Positions 27,577 to 35,413 of a DNA stretch of 64,000 bases are shown piece after piece; the first letter of the stretch is position 1; the number at the start of each line of letters is the position of its first letter. Below the pieces are notes generated by a model, which had not been told where the DNA came from, made no database searches, and was given only the letters and a program-made list of their open reading frames with translations. Made by a program: the position numbers and the translations under genes. Origin of the DNA: Streptomyces sp. NRRL F-2664. Its GTDB lineage: Bacteria > Actinomycetota > Actinomycetes > Streptomycetales > Streptomycetaceae. The stretch spans positions 248,001 through 312,000 of the forward strand of contig NZ_JOFX01000002.1 of assembly GCF_000719345.1 (NCBI RefSeq), written 5' to 3'.

Positions 27577-27608
27577 TGAGCCAGAACCTGAGAACGGGTT
27601 CTGGCACA
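27577..27608. repeat. Island repeat element, copy B (with hairpin)
   Basis: TGAGCCAGAACCTGAGAACGG (27577-27597) recurs at 28444-28464 with one mismatch. In this copy CCAGAACC (27581-27588) and GGTTCTGG (27597-27604) form an 8-bp hairpin that could end transcripts from the gene at 27721-28281. Confidence 0.7.
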
Positions 27609-27720
27609 CATTCCGTGAGGCGTGCACCGTGGGTGACGGTTGAGGCCGCTCCTACCGTCCGAAGCGATGGTGCTCCGGCTGGAGAAGCTGCGGTTCCCGG
27701 CGATCGTGGCTGGGGCGGGG

Positions 27721-28281
27721 TCAGCGCTGATCGGGCGCCGTGTCCGTCCCGCGCTGCCCGCAGTGTGGGCAGCGCTCGCGGCCGTCCCATGCGGACCAGC
27801 CGAAGTCGGTCGGGGTGAGGGCGTGGCCCTCCAGCTCGTTGCGGACGGCCTCACGGTAGGCCCAGACGGCGTCCAGGTAGGGGTGGTAGATGTCGTGGAA
27901 TGCGGGGGTCGAGATGCCGGCGCCCGCGGCGACCGTCCTTCGGAGGGCGCGGAGGCGTTCGAACATGGTCTGGCCCGTTCCCGCGATCCGGGCGCTGGCG
28001 TCGAGGAAGAGGCGCTCGCGCACCTCGTAGATGCGGGCGTCCGTCAGCGCCAGGCGGCTTGCTTCCTCCAGGTCGGTCGCCTCGGCGCCGCTCTGCGCGA
28101 GGCGGCGCAGTTCGGTGTGGGCCGCGCCCGCCGCCGCGATGAACTCCGTGTAGACGTCCCGGCGGCGCGCCTGAAGGCCTCGGCGGTGTTCCTGACGGGT
28201 GCGTAGGCGGTCGGCCAGAACCGTGCCCGCTATCGCGATCAGACCGCCCCCCAGTGTGGCGACCAGCGTTCCCCACTCCAT
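27721..28281 (-). CDS. Membrane-anchored protein of unknown function with C-terminal CxxC
   Basis: 186 residues. Residues 5-24 (TLVATLGGGLIAIAGTVLAD) form one membrane helix. It is followed by charged helices (RLRTRQEHRRGLQARRRDVYTEFIAAAGAAHTELRRLA) likely to form a coiled coil. The C-terminus has WDGRERCPHCGQRG, one CxxC pair and so perhaps half a zinc site. Proteins with this layout are common orphans in Streptomyces, often in accessory regions; I know no function. Start ATG 28279-28281 with GGGGGAGACG upstream. Confidence 0.75.
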   Translation of the reverse strand: MEWGTLVATLGGGLIAIAGTVLADRLRTRQEHRRGLQARRRDVYTEFIAAAGAAHTELRRLAQSGAEATDLEEASRLALTDARIYEVRERLFLDASARIAGTGQTMFERLRALRRTVAAGAGISTPAFHDIYHPYLDAVWAYREAVRNELEGHALTPTDFGWSAWDGRERCPHCGQRGTDTAPDQR

Positions 28282-28719
28282 AACGTCTCCCCCAGTCGGT
28301 GCTCCGGAAGGGCGCGCCCCCCGCGCCGTCCCGTCCCGCAGATCATGCCCGACGCCCGGTCCGACCGAGTACGCCCCGGCTCAGATGTTCGGCCGGGCCA
28401 GCTCCGCCACTGACTTCACGCTCAGTCAGCCCTCCACGGAAAGTGAGCCAGAACCCGAGAACGGACAGCAGGTGTTCACGACTCCGAGCAGCGTGGGCCG
28501 GGGTGCTGTTCGAATGCCGCCGGCCTGCGGCAGTCAGCGCAAGAACGCCATGTGATACCCGATCCGTCCGAGGTCATACCGGTCAGAAAGACAGTTCGCA
28601 TCATCGGGCGATCTTGGCTCCGACGTGGCCCTTCCATGGGTTTTGGGAAGAATCCGACGCCTAGTCTCGGGGCGGACGCGTCGACGCGCCCGCCCCGCCA
28701 CTCCCGCGAAAGGACGATC
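28282..28719. other. 438-bp gap between divergent island genes
   Basis: No convincing gene. It holds repeat element copy C (28444-28464) and must contain the promoters of the divergent DUF and EF-hand genes. The stretch 28545-28640 is notably less GC-rich. Confidence 0.4.
28444..28464. repeat. Island repeat element, copy C
   Basis: TGAGCCAGAACCCGAGAACGG differs from copy B in one base. The hairpin partner seen in copy B is absent here; the match stops sharply at position 21. Confidence 0.7.
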
Positions 28720-29271
28720 ATGGCCACCGTCGCCACTGACCCGATCACCATGAAGCTGGACCAGCTGTTCGCCGCCACGGACACCAACAGCGACGGCTAT
28801 GTCGACTGGAGCGACTACCAGCGCCTCGTCGACCGCTACCTGAGCACCTACAAGATCGACAAGCGCGACCGTCGGGCGCAGGCGCTGCTGACCTCGTACC
28901 AGATGCAGTGGGTCGAGCTGCTGCGGCACGCGAACGGCGCCGACCGTCTCTCCAAGGAGCAGTTCCAGGCCGCCAACCGCGCGGTGAGCGTGGACACCAG
29001 CCGCTTCAACATGGTCGAGGGCGTGCCGCACGCCATCTTCGACATCATGGACACCGACGGCGACAACACCATCAGCAAGGCCGAGTTCGCGCAGTACCTG
29101 AAGGTCTGGGACATCTCCGACCCCGGCGCCCTGGACACCTTCGTCCATCTGGACACCGACGGCGACGGAGAGATCAGCCGGCAGGAGTTCATCCGCGCGG
29201 TCAGGGAGTTCTTCTACTCTTCGGACCTGGAGGCCCCGGGCAGCCTGTTCTTCGGGCGCCTGTCCGCCTGA
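28720..29271 (+). CDS. EF-hand calcium-binding protein (calerythrin-like)
   Basis: 183 residues, cytosolic. Canonical 12-residue EF loops occur at 21-32 (DTNSDGYVDWSD), 111-122 (DTDGDNTISKAE) and 145-156 (DTDGDGEISRQE); the pair at about 71-82 (ANGADRLSKEQF) is degenerate. Four hands with one impaired is the calerythrin/sarcoplasmic-calcium-protein pattern known in actinomycetes. Such proteins buffer or sense calcium, which influences aerial growth in streptomycetes; a role here is inference. ATG 28720 has GAAAGGACG upstream, and the following long hairpin (29373-29427) may be its terminator. Confidence 0.9.
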   Translation: MATVATDPITMKLDQLFAATDTNSDGYVDWSDYQRLVDRYLSTYKIDKRDRRAQALLTSYQMQWVELLRHANGADRLSKEQFQAANRAVSVDTSRFNMVEGVPHAIFDIMDTDGDNTISKAEFAQYLKVWDISDPGALDTFVHLDTDGDGEISRQEFIRAVREFFYSSDLEAPGSLFFGRLSA

Positions 29272-29372
29272 GACGCGAGGTCTCCCACCCGCAGCGGGCC
29301 CTGCGGGGCCCGAGCCGGCTCGGACGACTGCCTGATCCTCACCCGGCGGTGGTCCTCCGGGGCGTTGCACCT

Positions 29373-29427
29373 GGAAGCGGCCCGGGTCCGGAACCATGGA
29401 TGGTGGTTCCGGACCCGGACCGCTTCC
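29373..29427. terminator. Exceptionally long hairpin downstream of the EF-hand gene
   Basis: GGAAGCGG-C-CCGGGTCCGGAACCA (29373-29396) pairs with TGGTTCCGGACCCGG-A-CCGCTTCC (29404-29427): 24-bp arms with a single mismatch around a 7-nt loop. It is 101 bp past the EF-hand stop. It could be a terminator or the relic of a palindromic repeat. Confidence 0.6.
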
Positions 29428-29856
29428 GACAGTACGGGACAGGCTTTGCGGCCCTCCCGGCGTTGTCCGCATCGAGCTCGGCGCTGGTCTTACAGGACCG
29501 ACCAGAGCAGGCACCGCTCGGTGGCGTTCGATTCTGAACCGCCCTCGGTACCTCCCGAGCCGATGAACATCGAAGGCTGCCATGGCCGCCCTCGCAGATG
29601 GCGCCGACCACGTCGTCCGGGCGGGCGTGGACTTGTCTTCCAAGGACTACGCCCGGCGCTACGAGAGCCGGCGAAGGCTGTACCAGTGGAGGGGCACAGA
29701 GACCCTCGTGACTCTCCGCCCACACGGGCACAGCAGCCGCAGCCAGCGCGGCTGTGCGGGCCATCCGCTCCGCGTCCCCAGAGATTCCCCTCTCTCCTCC
29801 TGCGGCTGCCCTGACGGCCCACAGGCACGCGGGGAACACGTCGCCCCCGTCACAGC

Positions 29857-29965
29857 CCCGGGAACGCCTCAGGGCCAGGTCGAGGAAACATCCTCCGACC
29901 TGGCCCTGAGCCATCAAGAGCGGGCGACGGGAATCGAACCCGCGTAGCTAGTTTGGAAGACTAGG
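29857..29965. repeat. Right copy of the ~105-bp direct repeat (contains tRNA-Gly 3' half and terminator)
   Basis: Partner of 26660-26770. Here the sequence continues into the complete tRNA-Gly gene at higher coordinates, so this is the copy attached to the functional tRNA. Confidence 0.85.
29871..29907 (-). terminator. tRNA-Gly terminator
   Basis: AGGGCCAGGTCGAGGA and TCCTCCGACCTGGCCCT pair over 16 bp with one bulged base around AACA, 12 bp beyond the tRNA 3' end on the minus strand. Confidence 0.75.
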
Positions 29966-29989
29966 GCTCTACCATTGAGCTACGCCCGC
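29919..29989 (-). tRNA. tRNA-Gly (anticodon TCC)
   Basis: On the minus strand it begins GCGGGCGTAGCTCAATGG and the acceptor strands GCGGGCG/CGCCCGC pair fully. The anticodon loop CTTCCAA sits between CTAGT and ACTAG, giving anticodon TCC. The T arm is GCGGGTTCGATTCCCGT. It is 71 nt including the discriminator T; CCA is not encoded. It appears to be the intact integration target of the island. Confidence 0.96.
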
Positions 29990-30157
29990 AGTGCGCGTGT
30001 CGCAGGTCCGGGGACCGCGGCACGGACAGCATCCTAGCGGGTCGTTCCCGCCGCGTGCACACCACATTCCGTGCCCGCGCCGCCGTCCGTGCGAAACGGC
30101 TCGGGAAACACCGCGCATCGGAGGGTCTCCGGGCATGTACCCTACGTGTCGCACCGA

Positions 30158-30234
30158 CGGGGTGTGGCGCAGCTTGGTAGCGCGTCCGCTTTGGGAGCGG
30201 AAGGTCGTCGGTTCGAATCCGGCCACCCCGACCA
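30158..30234 (+). tRNA. tRNA-Pro (anticodon TGG), CCA encoded
   Basis: CGGGGTG...CACCCCG acceptor pairing, anticodon loop CTTTGGGA in the stem CCGCT/AGCGG giving TGG, T arm GTCGGTTCGAATCCGGC, discriminator A, and genomic CCA at 30232-30234. It lies 160 bp upstream of tig. tRNA-Pro genes are known attachment sites for actinomycete elements such as pSAM2, but I see no second copy here. Confidence 0.96.
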
Positions 30235-30397
30235 CGCACAGTCCACCCGCAAGATCGCGTTGTGGGCTGATTGCCGCGTGCGGCTACTATGCAAGCTGCG
30301 TGCCCGTGTGTCTGATGTACCGGGCCGAAGTCCGCCGGGCCGCTGATTCCAGCGAGACGGCAGATCCCCCAGCAGTCAGCCACAAGGAGACCGAACC

Positions 30398-31792
30398 GTG
30401 AAGAGCGCCGTTGAGACCCTGAACCCGACGCGGGTTCGGCTCACTGTTGAGGTGCCCTTCGAGGAGCTCAAGGACAGCCTCGACGCGGCGTACAAGAAGA
30501 TCAACCAGCAGGTCACGGTGAAGGGCTTCCGCAAGGGCAAGATCCCGGCCCGCGTCATCGACCAGCGCTTCGGCCGCGGTGCGGTGCTGGAGGAGGCCGT
30601 CAACGACGCCCTCCCGAAGTTCTACACCGAGGCCGTCAACGAGGCCGACCTGAACCCGCTCGGCCAGCCCGAGGTCGACATCACCGAGCTGAAGGACGGC
30701 GAGCTGCTGGCCTTCACCGCCGAGGTCGACGTGCGCCCCGAGATCGAGATCCCGGACTACTCCGGCATCGAGGTCGAGGTCGACGCCGTCGAGGTCTCCG
30801 ACGAGGACGTCGAGAAGTCGGTCGAGCAGCTGCGCAACCGCTTCGCGTCCACCAAGGACGTCGAGCGCGCCGCCGCCGAGGGTGACGTCGTCACCATCGA
30901 CCTGGAGGCCAAGGTCGACGGCGAGGTGCTGCCCGACGGCGTCGCCTCCGACGTCTCCTACACCATCGGCTCCGGCGAGCTGCTCGAAGGCATCGACGAG
31001 GCCGTCACCGGCCTGGAGGCCGGCGGCGAGGCCACCTTCACCTCGCAGCTGAAGGGCGGCTCCGCCGAGGGCAAGGACGCCGAGGTCACCGTCAAGGTCA
31101 CCAAGGTCTCCGCCAAGGAGCTTCCCGAGCTGGACGACGAGTTCGCCCAGATGGCCAGCGAGTTCGACACCCTTGAGGACCTCAAGGCGGACAGCCGCAA
31201 GCGCCTCGAGAACATGAAGCAGTACGACCAGGCCACGCAGGCCCAGGAGCGCGTCCTGGAGAAGCTGCTGGAGCTCGTCGAGGTGCCGATCCCCGAGAAG
31301 CTGCTCGAGGACGAGGTCAACACCCGCAAGCACAACCTGGAGCACCACCAGCTCGGCCAGATGGGCCTGGACCTGGCGAAGTACCTGGAGTTCCAGGGCA
31401 AGACGGTCGAGGAGTTCGACGCCGAGACCAAGGAGCAGGCGATCAAGGGCATCAAGACCCAGTTCGTCCTGGACGCCCTGGTCAACAAGGAGAAGCTCGG
31501 CGTCAACCAGGAGGAGCTCACCGAGCACCTCATGCGCCGTGCCCAGTCCTCCGGCATGTCCCCCGACCAGTTCGCCCAGGCCGTCGTCGAGGGCGGCCAG
31601 GTCCCGATGCTGGTCGGCGAGGTCGCGCGCGGCAAGGCCCTCGCGGTCGTCGTCGAGGCCGCCAAGGTCGTCGACACCAACGGTGACGTCGTGGACCTCT
31701 CCGACGAGGAGGACGAGGACGAGGCCGCCGCCGAGACCGTCGAGGCCGCCGCCGAGGGCGACGACGAGGTCAAGGGCGACGAGGCCAAGTAA
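30398..31792 (+). CDS. tig: Trigger factor (ribosome-associated chaperone and peptidyl-prolyl isomerase)
   Basis: 464 residues. Residues 1-115 are the ribosome-binding domain, with the GFRKGKIP signature ([16 protein letters not shown]). About 150-245 is the FKBP-type isomerase domain, and the rest is the C-terminal chaperone arms. The tail ([28 protein letters not shown]) is strongly acidic, as in actinobacterial homologues. It binds nascent chains at the exit tunnel. Start GTG 30398 with AAGGAG 8 nt upstream. TACTAT at 30285-30290 is a likely -10 box. A perfect terminator follows, so clpP1 has its own promoter. Confidence 0.96.
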   Translation: MKSAVETLNPTRVRLTVEVPFEELKDSLDAAYKKINQQVTVKGFRKGKIPARVIDQRFGRGAVLEEAVNDALPKFYTEAVNEADLNPLGQPEVDITELKDGELLAFTAEVDVRPEIEIPDYSGIEVEVDAVEVSDEDVEKSVEQLRNRFASTKDVERAAAEGDVVTIDLEAKVDGEVLPDGVASDVSYTIGSGELLEGIDEAVTGLEAGGEATFTSQLKGGSAEGKDAEVTVKVTKVSAKELPELDDEFAQMASEFDTLEDLKADSRKRLENMKQYDQATQAQERVLEKLLELVEVPIPEKLLEDEVNTRKHNLEHHQLGQMGLDLAKYLEFQGKTVEEFDAETKEQAIKGIKTQFVLDALVNKEKLGVNQEELTEHLMRRAQSSGMSPDQFAQAVVEGGQVPMLVGEVARGKALAVVVEAAKVVDTNGDVVDLSDEEDEDEAAAETVEAAAEGDDEVKGDEAK

Positions 31793-31856
31793 CCCCTCGG
31801 GCGAGGCCGGGTGACGCCCCGGCCGGAGCCCGTCGAACAGTGCCCCGAAGAGTGCC

Positions 31857-31894
31857 CCGAAGGGCCCGGACGCAGCCGCGTCCGGGCCCTTCGG
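31857..31894 (+). terminator. Terminator after tig
   Basis: CCGAAGGGCCCGGACGC (31857-31873) and GCGTCCGGGCCCTTCGG (31878-31894) are perfect 17-bp arms around AGCC, 65 bp past the tig stop and just upstream of the clpP1 control region. Confidence 0.85.
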
Positions 31895-31934
31895 CATGGC
31901 CGCGGCGCGGTCCCCGCAAGGGTTCGGGAGCTTG

Positions 31935-31992
31935 CGCTCCGAGCGAACAGTTCGGGAAGCGGGATGGCGTTGTCCGACCTGCGCGTTAGGGT
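31935..31992 (+). promoter_or_regulatory. ClgR-type operator and promoter of clpP1P2
   Basis: Read on the minus strand, 31948-31935 is GTTCGC-TCGGA-GCG, an exact match to the GTTCGC-N5-GCG operator reported for ClgR in Streptomyces. A -10-like TAGGGT lies at 31987-31992, about 40 bp further on, the spacing expected for an activator. ClgR activates clpP1P2 and is itself degraded by ClpP, closing a feedback loop (family knowledge). Confidence 0.7.
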
Positions 31993-32115
31993 CCATGAAT
32001 ACGAGGGCACGTGAGTACCCGGGCGCCTGCGGACCCGTCCGCGTCCCGGCCGGACCGTGCCCCAGAACGAGACGCTGAGACGGCACATGGCCGTCGGAGA
32101 CGAGCAGGTGGATAC

Positions 32116-32733
32116 GTGACGAATCTGAAGCCTTACGCCGCGGGTGAGCCGTCCATCGGTGGCGGCCTCGGCGACCATGTCTACAACCGGCTGCTCGGCG
32201 AGCGCATCATCTTCCTCGGCCAGCAGGTCGACGACGAGATCGCCAACAAGATCACGGCGCAGCTCCTGCTCCTGGCCGCCGAGCCGGAGAAGGACATCTA
32301 CCTCTACATCAACAGCCCCGGTGGCTCGGTGACGGCCGGCATGGCCGTCTACGACACCATGCAGTACATCCCCAACGACGTCGTCACCATCGGCATGGGC
32401 ATGGCGGCCTCGATGGGCCAGTTCCTGCTCACCGGCGGCGCCAAGGGCAAGCGCTTCGCCCTGCCGAACACCGACATCCTGATGCACCAGGGCTCCGCCG
32501 GCATCGGTGGCACCGCGTCGGACATCAAGATCCAGGCCCAGTACCTGCTGCGCACCAAGCAGCGGATGGCCGAGATCACCGCGTTCCACTCGGGCCAGAC
32601 CGTCGAGGCGATCATCCGCGACGGTGACCGCGACCGCTGGTTCACCTCCGAGGAGGCCAAGGAGTACGGCCTCATCGACGAGATCATCTCGGCCGCGTCC
32701 AACGTTCCGGGCGGCGGCGGCACCGGGGCCTGA
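32116..32733 (+). CDS. clpP1: ATP-dependent Clp protease proteolytic subunit ClpP1
   Basis: 205 residues, S14 serine peptidase, with the catalytic triad Ser99 (MAASMGQ), His124 (LMHQGSAG) and Asp173 (DRDRWF). The GTG at 32116 was taken as start because the mature-type sequence [20 protein letters not shown] begins near residue 17 and AGGTGG lies 5 nt upstream. The frame is open further upstream and S. coelicolor ClpP1 is often annotated about a dozen residues longer ([10 protein letters not shown]), so a longer propeptide is possible. It forms the hetero-tetradecameric ClpP1P2 barrel with the next gene, fed by ClpX or ClpC. Confidence 0.95.
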   Translation: MTNLKPYAAGEPSIGGGLGDHVYNRLLGERIIFLGQQVDDEIANKITAQLLLLAAEPEKDIYLYINSPGGSVTAGMAVYDTMQYIPNDVVTIGMGMAASMGQFLLTGGAKGKRFALPNTDILMHQGSAGIGGTASDIKIQAQYLLRTKQRMAEITAFHSGQTVEAIIRDGDRDRWFTSEEAKEYGLIDEIISAASNVPGGGGTGA

Positions 32734-32787
32734 TCCCCGGAGCACCGCCAGTACCCAGCAGCCGACAGCCCGCAGAACGCCACCAGG

Positions 32788-33465
32788 ATGGTGAACACCC
32801 AGATGCAGAACAACTTCTCCGCGAGCTCCGCGAGCGGCCTCTACTCCGGCCCGCAGGTGGACAACCGCTACGTCATCCCGCGCTTCGTCGAGCGCACCTC
32901 GCAGGGCGTGCGCGAGTACGACCCGTACGCGAAGCTCTTCGAGGAGCGCGTGATCTTCCTCGGCGTGCAGATCGACGACGCCTCCGCCAACGACGTCATG
33001 GCGCAGCTGCTGTGCCTGGAGTCGATGGACCCGGACCGCGACATCTCGATCTACATCAACAGCCCCGGCGGATCCTTCACCGCGCTGACGGCGATCTACG
33101 ACACGATGCAGTTCGTCAAGCCCGACATCCAGACGGTCTGCATGGGCCAGGCGGCCTCCGCCGCCGCGGTCCTCCTCGCGGCCGGCACGCCCGGCAAGCG
33201 CATGGCCCTGCCGAACGCCCGCGTACTGATCCACCAGCCCTCCGGCGGCACCGGCCGTGAGCAGCTCTCCGACCTGGAGATCGCGGCCAACGAGATCCTG
33301 CGCATGCGCGACCAGCTGGAGACGATGCTGGCCAAGCACTCGACGACGCCGATCGAGAAGATCCGCGACGACATCGAGCGCGACAAGATCCTCACGGCCG
33401 AGGACGCCCTCGCGTACGGCCTGATCGACCAGATCATCTCCACCCGCAAGAGCACCAAGCTCTGA
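32788..33465 (+). CDS. clpP2: ATP-dependent Clp protease proteolytic subunit ClpP2
   Basis: 225 residues, paralogue of ClpP1 placed 54 bp downstream. Triad Ser124 (GQAASAAAV), His149 (LIHQPSGG) and Asp199 (DIERDKIL). Residues 31-54 ([27 protein letters not shown]) hold the conserved ClpP2 propeptide cleavage region. The start is ambiguous: ATG 32788, GTG 32791 or ATG 32803 are all in frame, and only AGGATGG is nearby as a ribosome-binding site. The active barrel needs both subunits. A hairpin separates it from clpX. Confidence 0.95.
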   Translation: MVNTQMQNNFSASSASGLYSGPQVDNRYVIPRFVERTSQGVREYDPYAKLFEERVIFLGVQIDDASANDVMAQLLCLESMDPDRDISIYINSPGGSFTALTAIYDTMQFVKPDIQTVCMGQAASAAAVLLAAGTPGKRMALPNARVLIHQPSGGTGREQLSDLEIAANEILRMRDQLETMLAKHSTTPIEKIRDDIERDKILTAEDALAYGLIDQIISTRKSTKL

Positions 33466-33526
33466 GCCTTGCCGCCAGTTGGCGCGGGCACACCTCCGGA
33501 TGATTCGGGGATGTGAACCACGTCAA

Positions 33527-33548
33527 GGGGGCCCCGCACGGGGCCCCC
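33527..33548 (+). terminator. Hairpin between clpP2 and clpX
   Basis: GGGGGCCCC (33527-33535) pairs with GGGGCCCCC (33540-33548) around a 4-nt loop, 62 bp after the clpP2 stop. It would partly or fully uncouple clpX from clpP1P2. Confidence 0.65.
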
Positions 33549-33621
33549 GGCAAGGTACCGTCGGATATGAGGCACCAGGAGCGCTGAACCAGGCGTCTCC
33601 CAGGCGAAGGGGAAGCACCTC

Positions 33622-34908
33622 GTGGCACGCATCGGTGACGGCGGCGACCTGCTCAAGTGCTCGTTCTGCGGAAAGAGCCAGAAGCAGGTGAAGAAGCTCA
33701 TCGCAGGACCCGGTGTGTACATCTGCGACGAGTGCATCGACCTCTGCAACGAGATCATCGAAGAGGAACTCGCGGAGACCTCCGAGGTCCGGTGGGAGGA
33801 ACTCCCCAAGCCCCGCGAGATCTACGAGTTCCTGGAGAGCTACGTCGTCGGCCAGGAGCCGGCGAAGAAGGCGCTCTCGGTAGCGGTCTACAACCACTAC
33901 AAGCGGGTCCAGGCCGGCGAGAACGGCGGCGCGCAGGGCCGCGAGAACGCCATCGAGCTGGCGAAGTCCAACATCCTGCTGCTGGGCCCCACGGGCTCCG
34001 GCAAGACGCTGCTGGCGCAGACCCTCGCCCGCATGCTGAACGTCCCGTTCGCCATCGCCGACGCCACGGCGCTGACGGAGGCGGGGTATGTCGGCGAGGA
34101 CGTCGAGAACATCCTGCTGAAGCTGATCCAGGCCGCCGACTACGACGTCAAGAAGGCCGAGACCGGGATCATCTACATCGACGAGATCGACAAGGTCGCC
34201 CGCAAGAGCGAGAACCCGTCGATCACGCGCGACGTGAGCGGTGAGGGCGTGCAGCAGGCCCTGCTGAAGATCCTGGAGGGCACGACCGCGTCGGTGCCGC
34301 CGCAGGGCGGCCGCAAGCACCCGCACCAGGAGTTCATCCAGATCGACACGACGAACGTGCTCTTCATCGTGGGCGGCGCCTTCGCCGGCCTGGAGAAGAT
34401 CATCGAGTCGCGCGCGGGTGCGAAGGGCATCGGCTTCGGGGCGACGATCCGCTCGAAGCGCGAGATCGAGGCCAGCGACCAGTTCCAGGAGGTCATGCCG
34501 GAGGACCTGGTGAAGTTCGGGATGATCCCCGAGTTCATCGGCCGTCTGCCCGTCATCACCTCGGTCCACAACCTGGACCGCGAGGCGCTGCTCCAGATCC
34601 TCATCGAGCCGCGCAACGCGCTGGTGAAGCAGTACCAGCGGCTGTTCGAACTCGACGGTGTGGAGCTGGACTTCGAGCGCGAGGCGCTGGAAGCCATCGC
34701 GGACCAGGCGATCCTCCGCCAGACGGGCGCGCGCGGCCTGCGCGCCATCATGGAGGAGGTCCTGATGTCGGTGATGTACGAGGTCCCGTCCCGCAAGGAC
34801 GTGGCCCGGGTCGTCATCACCGCGGACGTCGTCCGCTCCAACGTCAACCCGACGCTGGTCCCGCGCATCGTCCCGAAGGACCAGGGCCCGCACGAGAAGT
34901 CGGCGTAG
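33622..34908 (+). CDS. clpX: ATP-dependent Clp protease ATP-binding subunit ClpX
   Basis: 428 residues. The N-terminal zinc-binding domain has Cys13, Cys16, Cys35, Cys38. The AAA+ core has Walker A GPTGSGKT (about 121-128), pore loop GYVGEDVE and Walker B IIYIDEID (about 183-190). The [15 protein letters not shown] and GRLPVI segments (sensor and IGF-loop region contacting ClpP) follow. It unfolds substrates, including SsrA-tagged proteins, into ClpP1P2. Start GTG 33622 with GAAGGGGAAG upstream. The length is standard. Confidence 0.97.
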   Translation: MARIGDGGDLLKCSFCGKSQKQVKKLIAGPGVYICDECIDLCNEIIEEELAETSEVRWEELPKPREIYEFLESYVVGQEPAKKALSVAVYNHYKRVQAGENGGAQGRENAIELAKSNILLLGPTGSGKTLLAQTLARMLNVPFAIADATALTEAGYVGEDVENILLKLIQAADYDVKKAETGIIYIDEIDKVARKSENPSITRDVSGEGVQQALLKILEGTTASVPPQGGRKHPHQEFIQIDTTNVLFIVGGAFAGLEKIIESRAGAKGIGFGATIRSKREIEASDQFQEVMPEDLVKFGMIPEFIGRLPVITSVHNLDREALLQILIEPRNALVKQYQRLFELDGVELDFEREALEAIADQAILRQTGARGLRAIMEEVLMSVMYEVPSRKDVARVVITADVVRSNVNPTLVPRIVPKDQGPHEKSA

Positions 34909-34942
34909 CCGAAAGGCAGTAGAGCGGCAGAAGACCGGTAAG

Positions 34943-34977
34943 CGAAAGGGGCGCCCCCGCCGGGGGCGCCCCTTTCG
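34943..34977 (+). terminator. Terminator after clpX
   Basis: CGAAAGGGGCGCCCCCG (34943-34959) and CGGGGGCGCCCCTTTCG (34961-34977) are perfect 17-bp inverted repeats, 35 bp past the clpX stop. Confidence 0.85.
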
Positions 34978-35088
34978 GCATTCAGGACTTCGTCGCGCAG
35001 TAATCGGCCAAGTGCTCGACGACGGCTGGCGGGAGCGCGTGTTCCTTGATCAACTTTTCAGGGAGAGGTCACTGCGGAGGGATGAAGA

Positions 35089-35364
35089 ATGAAGAAGAAG
35101 CGGACGTTCAGCACTCTCGCAGCCGTATTCGCTGCTGCTGCCCTGCCCATAGTCGCCGCTTCGCCGGCGTCGGCCTCTTCGGCCGACTGCCAGGTGTACC
35201 TGCGAAACGTCGGTTACAACGTGGGTGCGCAGGTGCAGGCCGCGTGCGACCACGCCGCTGCATGGGACATGTCGGGCATGAATCGCCATGCCTGCTATGC
35301 GAGTCTGGTCAACCTTGGAGTGAAAGCCAACGACGCTTCGACGGCCTGCTATCAGCTCGCGTGA
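35089..35364 (+). CDS. Small secreted four-cysteine protein, function unknown
   Basis: 91 residues. MKKKR followed by an Ala-rich core and SPASAS at about residue 30 is a Sec signal peptide, leaving a roughly 60-residue mature protein. It has four cysteines (34, 53, 69, 87), evenly spaced about 17-19 apart, enough for two disulfides. No family is recognised. GGAGGG lies 7 nt before the ATG. The gene is markedly less GC-rich at third positions than its neighbours (for example ctcgcagccgtattcgct), suggesting recent arrival between clpX and the core gene valS. Could be a signalling, inhibitor or defence peptide. Confidence 0.8.
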   Translation: MKKKRTFSTLAAVFAAAALPIVAASPASASSADCQVYLRNVGYNVGAQVQAACDHAAAWDMSGMNRHACYASLVNLGVKANDASTACYQLA

Positions 35365-35372
35365 GGGCCACA

Positions 35373-35404
35373 CGGTCGGCGTAGGGTTCCCCCTGCGCCG
35401 ACCG
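35373..35404. terminator. Bidirectional terminator between convergent genes
   Basis: CGGTCGGCG (35373-35381) and CGCCGACCG (35396-35404), with partly pairing TAGGG/CCCTG inside, lie 9 bp after the secreted-protein stop and 10 bp before the stop of the convergent gene. Confidence 0.7.
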
Positions 35405-35413
35405 CTGCACCCG

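Larger units (their letters stand above)
29272..29918. other. 647-bp gap at the right end of the island
   Basis: No frame looks like a real gene; the longest readings lack start context and run into the tRNA. It contains the 24-bp-stem hairpin at 29373-29427 and the tRNA-Gly terminator at 29871-29907. Some of it may be decayed element sequence. Confidence 0.4.
26723..29989. mobile_element. Putative tRNA-Gly-associated integrated element remnant (3.2 kb)
   Basis: A tRNA-Gly 3' fragment on the left and the complete tRNA-Gly on the right bound this stretch in direct orientation. Inside are two minus-strand orphan-type genes (HIT, membrane-anchored DUF), one EF-hand gene, and long non-coding gaps of 440, 440 and 650 bp, unlike the tight packing elsewhere. 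No integrase, excisionase or replication gene is recognisable, so if it was an integrated element it has decayed. The alternative is a local duplication of the tRNA 3' end. Confidence 0.5.

Noticed and set aside
29582..29947. Plus-strand frame of 121 codons ending inside tRNA-Gly
   Set aside because: It reads through the tRNA terminator and the tRNA itself, with no recognisable domain.
30158..30234. tRNA-Pro as an integration site
   Set aside because: No second copy of its 3' half was seen within the window, and the downstream tig promoter region is intact.
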